Assembly: GCA_947470805.1 (NCBI GenBank)
Contig: CANIVU010000084.1
Location: 1 to 41,688, forward strand
DNA: 41,688 nucleotides
Origin: Acidobacteriota bacterium
GTDB taxonomy: Bacteria > Acidobacteriota > Terriglobia > Bryobacterales > Bryobacteraceae
Reading direction: 5' to 3'
This document shows positions 38,276 to 41,688 of this stretch, piece by piece. How positions within the stretch are numbered: position 1 is the stretch's first letter; each line of letters opens with the position of its first letter. Under the pieces are notes generated by a model that ran no database searches, was not told the origin of the DNA, and saw only the letters and a program-made list of their open reading frames with translations. The translations under genes were made by a program, and so were the position numbers.

Positions 38276-39058
38276 ATGAGACTGCCGCTGTATCAGGTGG
38301 ACGCTTTTACCGAGCGTCGATTCGCAGGCAATCCCGCCGCCATTTGTCCGCTGCCGAAGTGGCTGCCGGACGCCACACTGCAAGCCATCGCCGCGGAAAA
38401 CAATCTGGCCGAAACCGCCTATTTCGTGGCGGAGCCGGACGGCTACCGGCTACGCTGGTTCACGCCCGCCGTGGAAGTGGATCTGTGCGGACACGCCACA
38501 TTGGCGGCAGCCTATGTGCTCATGAATTGCCTCGGTTTCGGCGGGGACCAGGTCACGTTTCACAGCCGCTCCGGCCCGCTCACGGTGGCCCGCTCCGGCG
38601 AAATGTTCACGCTCGACTTCCCTTCCCGGCCCGGCCAGCCGCAACCGATTGACCCCGCCATCACGGCGGCGCTCGGTGCACCGCCAACGGAAATCCTCGC
38701 CGCCCGGGACACCATGTGCGTCCTTGCCACCGCAGCCGAAGTGAGCGCACTCCAACCCGACATGACGGCGCTCAAACAATTGGCCCCGTGGGCGCTGATC
38801 GTCACGGCTCCCGGCGACGACTGCGATTTCGTTTCGCGCTTCTTCGCTCCCAAACAGGGGGTTGACGAGGATCCCGTCACCGGTTCCGCCCACTGTACGC
38901 TTACGCCCTATTGGGCGGCGCGGCTCGGCAAAACGAATCTCTTCGCCCGTCAGGTCTCGCCCCGGGGCGGCGAACTTTGGTGCGAGGATCGCGGTGACCG
39001 TGTTCGCATCAGCGGCCACGGCGCGCTGTATTTGACCGGGTTTATCGAGGTCGACTGA
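38276..39058 (+). CDS. PhzF family isomerase-like protein
   Basis: 260 residues. Two-domain diaminopimelate-epimerase-like fold: QVDAFTERRFAGNPAAIC, the catalytic Glu E46 in NNLAETAYF, RWFTPAVEVDLCGHATLA and FAPKQGVDEDPVTGSAHC. In pseudomonads PhzF isomerises a phenazine precursor, but no other phz genes are here; most family members are isomerases of unknown substrate. The gene ends 17 bases inside the end of the convergent methyltransferase gene. Confidence 0.92.
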   Translation: MRLPLYQVDAFTERRFAGNPAAICPLPKWLPDATLQAIAAENNLAETAYFVAEPDGYRLRWFTPAVEVDLCGHATLAAAYVLMNCLGFGGDQVTFHSRSGPLTVARSGEMFTLDFPSRPGQPQPIDPAITAALGAPPTEILAARDTMCVLATAAEVSALQPDMTALKQLAPWALIVTAPGDDCDFVSRFFAPKQGVDEDPVTGSAHCTLTPYWAARLGKTNLFARQVSPRGGELWCEDRGDRVRISGHGALYLTGFIEVD

Positions 39059-39683
39059 CGTCGATTTCGAGCGATAGCCGAAACCACGGCCAATGCGAAC
39101 GGACGCGCGCCCGTGGCGCCAATGCGCTCAATTCAGCGGGCGTAAACGCGGCGTCCACGCTGATCACGCCGTCGTGAACCGTCACGGGATGCCAACCCAG
39201 GAAACGGGTCGCGGGAAGAAAGGCGCGCGAAACGGGATGACGATGCAGATCGACCGCGATCACCGCCATTCGTGCCGCCTCTTCGCAATTGGCGAGAATT
39301 CGCCGCACCTCGTCATCCGTGAAATGGTGCAGGAAGAGACTGCTCAACACGATGTCGATGCTCCGCGGCCGCACCGGCCAACAGAACACATCGGCCGCAA
39401 CCCGAGCCCCAGAGCCCTTCTGCAATAACCTTTCGGCGCGGTCCAGCGCCACGAATCGCGCTCGCGGGTAGCGCGCCGCCAGCCATCGCAGCGTCTCTCC
39501 ATCGGCCGCTCCCACATCCAGCACCAGCGCATCCGGCTTCCGCCGCAGGTAAGGATCCAGCACCTTGGCCAGTGCCCGGTTCCCCCCAAACCACCGGTTG
39601 ATACGCGACAAATCACGCAGGTTCATCGCCACATCGGCGGCCGAAGCCGAGTCCATCAGTTCCGGTTGCAGAGTGCGTGCCAT
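39042..39683 (-). CDS. Class I SAM-dependent methyltransferase
   Basis: 213 residues. The Rossmann methyltransferase motif I is LVLDVGAADGETLRWLA, followed by RFVALDRAERLL (acidic ribose ligand) and IDIVLSSLFLHHFTDDE. The type resembles enzymes acting on small lipids or quinones (methyltransferase 11/12 group), but the substrate cannot be told. C-terminal part (LPATRFLGWHPVTVHDGVIS) fits a substrate cap. Its ATG is only 12 bases from the start of the divergent thymidine kinase gene, and its 3' end overlaps phzF by 17 bases. Confidence 0.85.
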   Translation of the reverse strand: MARTLQPELMDSASAADVAMNLRDLSRINRWFGGNRALAKVLDPYLRRKPDALVLDVGAADGETLRWLAARYPRARFVALDRAERLLQKGSGARVAADVFCWPVRPRSIDIVLSSLFLHHFTDDEVRRILANCEEAARMAVIAVDLHRHPVSRAFLPATRFLGWHPVTVHDGVISVDAAFTPAELSALAPRARVRSHWPWFRLSLEIDVSRPR

Positions 39684-39689
39684 GATAGT
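39684..39689 (+). promoter_or_regulatory. Putative -10 element of the thymidine kinase gene
   Basis: GATAGT (five of six match to the TATAGT form) lies six bases before ATG 39696, fitting the leaderless pattern of the window. It directly abuts the start codon of the divergent methyltransferase gene. No -35 found. Confidence 0.3.
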
Positions 39690-39695
39690 GGGGAT

Positions 39696-40310
39696 ATGGA
39701 TATTGTGACAGGCAACATCGGCTGGATCGAGGTCGTGTGCGGACCGATGTTTTCAGGCAAAAGTGAGGAACTCATCCGCCGGCTGCGCCGCGCGAAAATT
39801 GCGAGGAAACGGGTGCAGGTTTTTAAGCCGGTGCTCGACGACCGCTACTCCGCCGACGAAATCGTCTCTCATTCCGACTGCCGCATGCCGTCACAAGTGA
39901 TAAAAGATGCGCGCGAAGTCCTCAATCTGCTCGACTGGCGCACCCAGGTTATCGGCTTCGACGAGGCGAATTTCCTCGGCCCGAACCTGGTCGAAATCGC
40001 CCAGCAACTGGCCGACAGCGGCAAACAAGTGCTGATCGCCGGGCTCGATACGGACTACCTCGGCCGCCCCTTCCCGCCCATGCCGGAACTCCTCGCCCTG
40101 GCCGAGTCCATCACCAAAACCCTAGCCATTTGCATGCGTTGCGGCAATCCGGCCAAGCACACGCAGCGGCTGGTGGAGAGTGAGGAACTCATTGTCGTCG
40201 GCGCCACCGGGATGTACGAAGCCCGCTGCCGCCGCTGCTTCGAACCGGGCATTCCCAAGCAGGAGTATCTGGAGTTCGCAAAACCTGGGCGCGACCGTCA
40301 CACTGTGTGA
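39696..40310 (+). CDS. tdk: Thymidine kinase (type II)
   Basis: 204 residues from ATG 39696; TTG 39666 would add ten residues that overlap the opposite gene. Phosphorylates thymidine in pyrimidine salvage. P-loop GPMFSGKS at 16-23, catalytic Glu E90 in FDEANF, and a zinc site of C146, C149, C178 and C181 (CMRCG, CRRC). The IVVGATGMYEARCR segment is the thymidine lasso region. No ribosome binding site of note; a -10-like element lies six bases upstream. Confidence 0.95.
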   Translation: MDIVTGNIGWIEVVCGPMFSGKSEELIRRLRRAKIARKRVQVFKPVLDDRYSADEIVSHSDCRMPSQVIKDAREVLNLLDWRTQVIGFDEANFLGPNLVEIAQQLADSGKQVLIAGLDTDYLGRPFPPMPELLALAESITKTLAICMRCGNPAKHTQRLVESEELIVVGATGMYEARCRRCFEPGIPKQEYLEFAKPGRDRHTV

Positions 40311-40442
40311 AACAGCGTTGGAACGCAACCCCCGTCAGCCGCATCTCACTGTACGGACGGGTGATAGACTGATAAGACTGTCAACCGCGTCTGCGGTAAG
40401 TCCGGTGTTTTGCCCATTAGTGGTACAGGAGGCCTTCCGAAC

Positions 40443-41330
40443 GTGAACCCCAATCAACCTGGCTATATGCCCCCCCCGCCCGCGCCCAGTGGCGGCGGAG
40501 GTCTCAAGATTCCGATCCTGTTCGGATCCGTCCTGGCGCTCCTCGGCGCCAATGTCTACCTGTTTACCCAGCTCGACAAAACCAAGAATGACGTAAAGGC
40601 GCTGCAGTCTTCTCTTAAGACGGAAATCCAGGAGGTCCAACAGACCGCCGCCGTCTCCACACGCGCCAGCAAGCAGTATGTCAGCGAACTGAAGGACGAC
40701 CTGGAAGCCGCCCGCCGCGCACAGGCAATGGCCGTGGGCCAGGCCAAGCTCGATGCCGAGAAGAAGGTCCAGGAACTCGAAAAGACCCTGAAGCAGGAAA
40801 CCAAGGCGGTTGAAGGCGCATTGACGTCGAAGATCACGGAAGTGAAGGAACAGACCGCTGCCGTGAACTCCAAGGTCGGTGAAGTCTCCACCGAAGTGGG
40901 CGCGGTGAAGAGCGATGTCGCCAGCACCAAGACCGAACTGGAAAAGACCATCGGCGACCTGAAGCGCGTCCGCGGCGACCTGGGCGAGCAGAGCGGCCTG
41001 GTGGCGACGAACGGCAAGGAACTGCAGGCGCTGAAGGCCCTCGGCGAACGGAACTACTTTGAGTTCCGCCTGCCCAAGGCCAAAATGCCGCAAAAAGTGG
41101 GCGATGTGCTGCTCACGCTGAAGAAGACGGACCAGAAGAAGAACAAGTTCACCATCGAACTGGTGGCCGACGACAAGAAGGTGGAAAAGAAGGACAAGTC
41201 CATCAACGAACCGTTGCAGTTCTACACGTCCAAGGCCCGGCAGCCCTACGAAATCGTGATCAACGAAGTGGGCAAGGACCTGATTGTCGGCTATCTGGCC
41301 ACCCCGAAAGTCCAGAACGCCCGCAACTAA
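40443..41330 (+). CDS. Membrane-anchored coiled-coil protein of unknown function
   Basis: 295 residues from GTG 40443, with AGGAGG ten bases upstream. A Pro/Gly-rich cytoplasmic start, one helix (about 22-40, PILFGSVLALLGANVYLF), then a long coiled coil (about 42-205) with heptads such as KALQSSLKTEIQEVQQTA and EKKVQELEKTLKQETKAVEG. The C-terminal 85 residues form a beta domain (YFEFRLPKAKMPQKVGDVLL, YEIVINEVGKDLIVGYL). It resembles envelope scaffold or tether proteins, but I recognise no family. The 132-base gap before it holds a possible -10, TAGACT (40365-40370), and no gene. Confidence 0.75.
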   Translation: MNPNQPGYMPPPPAPSGGGGLKIPILFGSVLALLGANVYLFTQLDKTKNDVKALQSSLKTEIQEVQQTAAVSTRASKQYVSELKDDLEAARRAQAMAVGQAKLDAEKKVQELEKTLKQETKAVEGALTSKITEVKEQTAAVNSKVGEVSTEVGAVKSDVASTKTELEKTIGDLKRVRGDLGEQSGLVATNGKELQALKALGERNYFEFRLPKAKMPQKVGDVLLTLKKTDQKKNKFTIELVADDKKVEKKDKSINEPLQFYTSKARQPYEIVINEVGKDLIVGYLATPKVQNARN

Positions 41331-41337
41331 GCAATCG

Positions 41338-41688
41338 TTATTCGTTCGCTAAAGGCAGGGACGAGACGAAAGTCTTTTCCCTGCCGTTTACTTTGATGGG
41401 GCCCACGCCACCCTGCAGCGTCAGCAGGTAGGGATTCCGGATGGCCGTGACGATCGCCTCGGCGCTGCGCACTTCTCGCAGCCAGAACGCCGCCCCGCCA
41501 GTCTGTTTCGCCATGCCGGGAAAACTCCAGCGCCCGGATCCGTGCAGGTAAACCGGATACAAGGCAATCCCCCTCTCCCGCGCCGCATGAATCACGCCAC
41601 TTTCCGTTGCCCGGTTCGGCCCCTCGACACCCGCCGTCAACAGCACAACAACTTTCCGATACCCGCCCGCCGGAAATCCCGTATCCAA
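41338..41688 (-). CDS. VWA-domain protein, C-terminal part (5' end outside window)
   Basis: The frame is open to the window edge; the last 116 residues are seen. YRKVVVLLTAGVEGPNR and VIHAARERGIALYPVYLHG are the late strands and helices of a von Willebrand factor A domain, and the MAKQTGGAAFWL block follows as in such proteins. This fits the acidobacterial VWFA-related domain (TIGR03436), whose members are secreted, but the N-terminus with MIDAS motif and signal peptide is not in view. Its end lies seven bases from the convergent coiled-coil gene. Confidence 0.7.
   Translation of the reverse strand: MDTGFPAGGYRKVVVLLTAGVEGPNRATESGVIHAARERGIALYPVYLHGSGRWSFPGMAKQTGGAAFWLREVRSAEAIVTAIRNPYLLTLQGGVGPIKVNGREKTFVSSLPLANE

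Noticed and set aside
38276-39058. Phenazine biosynthesis cluster suggested by PhzF
   Set aside because: No other phz-type gene in the window; PhzF-like proteins of unrelated function are widespread.

Overview
The window (about 60% GC, densely coded on both strands) is most likely chromosomal DNA of an acidobacterium of the Solibacter/Bryobacter type. The best clues are a large secreted protein with the TIGR03437 domain, a family greatly expanded in Solibacter-like genomes, and a partial von Willebrand factor A protein of acidobacterial style at the right edge. The species cannot be named from the sequence alone.

Layout. 1-2.5 kb: end of an unknown gene, a two-way terminator, then leftward miaB, a bifunctional nuclease gene and a small unknown gene. 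2.5-7.8 kb: an exported unknown protein, hemB, a PhoD-like phosphatase and a membrane protein with a GH113-like glycosidase domain. 7.9-11.1 kb: rpmI-rplT, a ZapB-like/ZapA pair, then amtB-glnB. 11.1-15.2 kb, leftward: an MFS transporter, queC, queE, mgtC and an SMP-30-like lipoprotein, tightly packed. 15.2-18.6 kb: the TIGR03437 protein and a two-gene cassette of unknown small proteins. 18.6-22.7 kb: hrpB diverging from a class V aminotransferase, then a winged-helix-like protein. 22.7-24.75 kb: an AT-rich island and a prophage remnant in which the P-loop of a terminase runs directly into a tail-type gene. 24.75-30.0 kb: a complete leader-peptide attenuator followed by ilvB-ilvN-ilvC-cimA. 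30.0-36 kb: a DUF885 hydrolase, tRNA-Arg(UCU), a transmembrane FHA-lytic transglycosylase fusion, and three leftward envelope or unknown genes. 36-41.7 kb: ruvX-mltG, a small HTH-like gene, a PhzF protein, a methyltransferase, thymidine kinase, a membrane coiled-coil protein and the partial VWA gene.

How genes work together. The ilv block converts pyruvate to branched-chain keto-acid precursors; CimA supplies 2-oxobutyrate from pyruvate and acetyl-CoA, so isoleucine can be made without threonine deaminase. Its leader encodes a run of Ile/Val codons and can fold into the three mutually exclusive hairpins of a classic attenuator. AmtB and GlnB form the usual ammonium uptake and sensing pair. 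QueC and QueE are two steps of preQ0 synthesis. FHA-SLT, MltG and ZapA/ZapB-like proteins act on the wall and divisome.

Two patterns run through the window. Many first genes carry a TANNNT -10 element only 6-8 nt before the start codon, which suggests leaderless mRNAs. Five of the six divergent gene pairs have overlapping, back-to-back -10 elements. Both patterns were found by eye and need transcript-start data.
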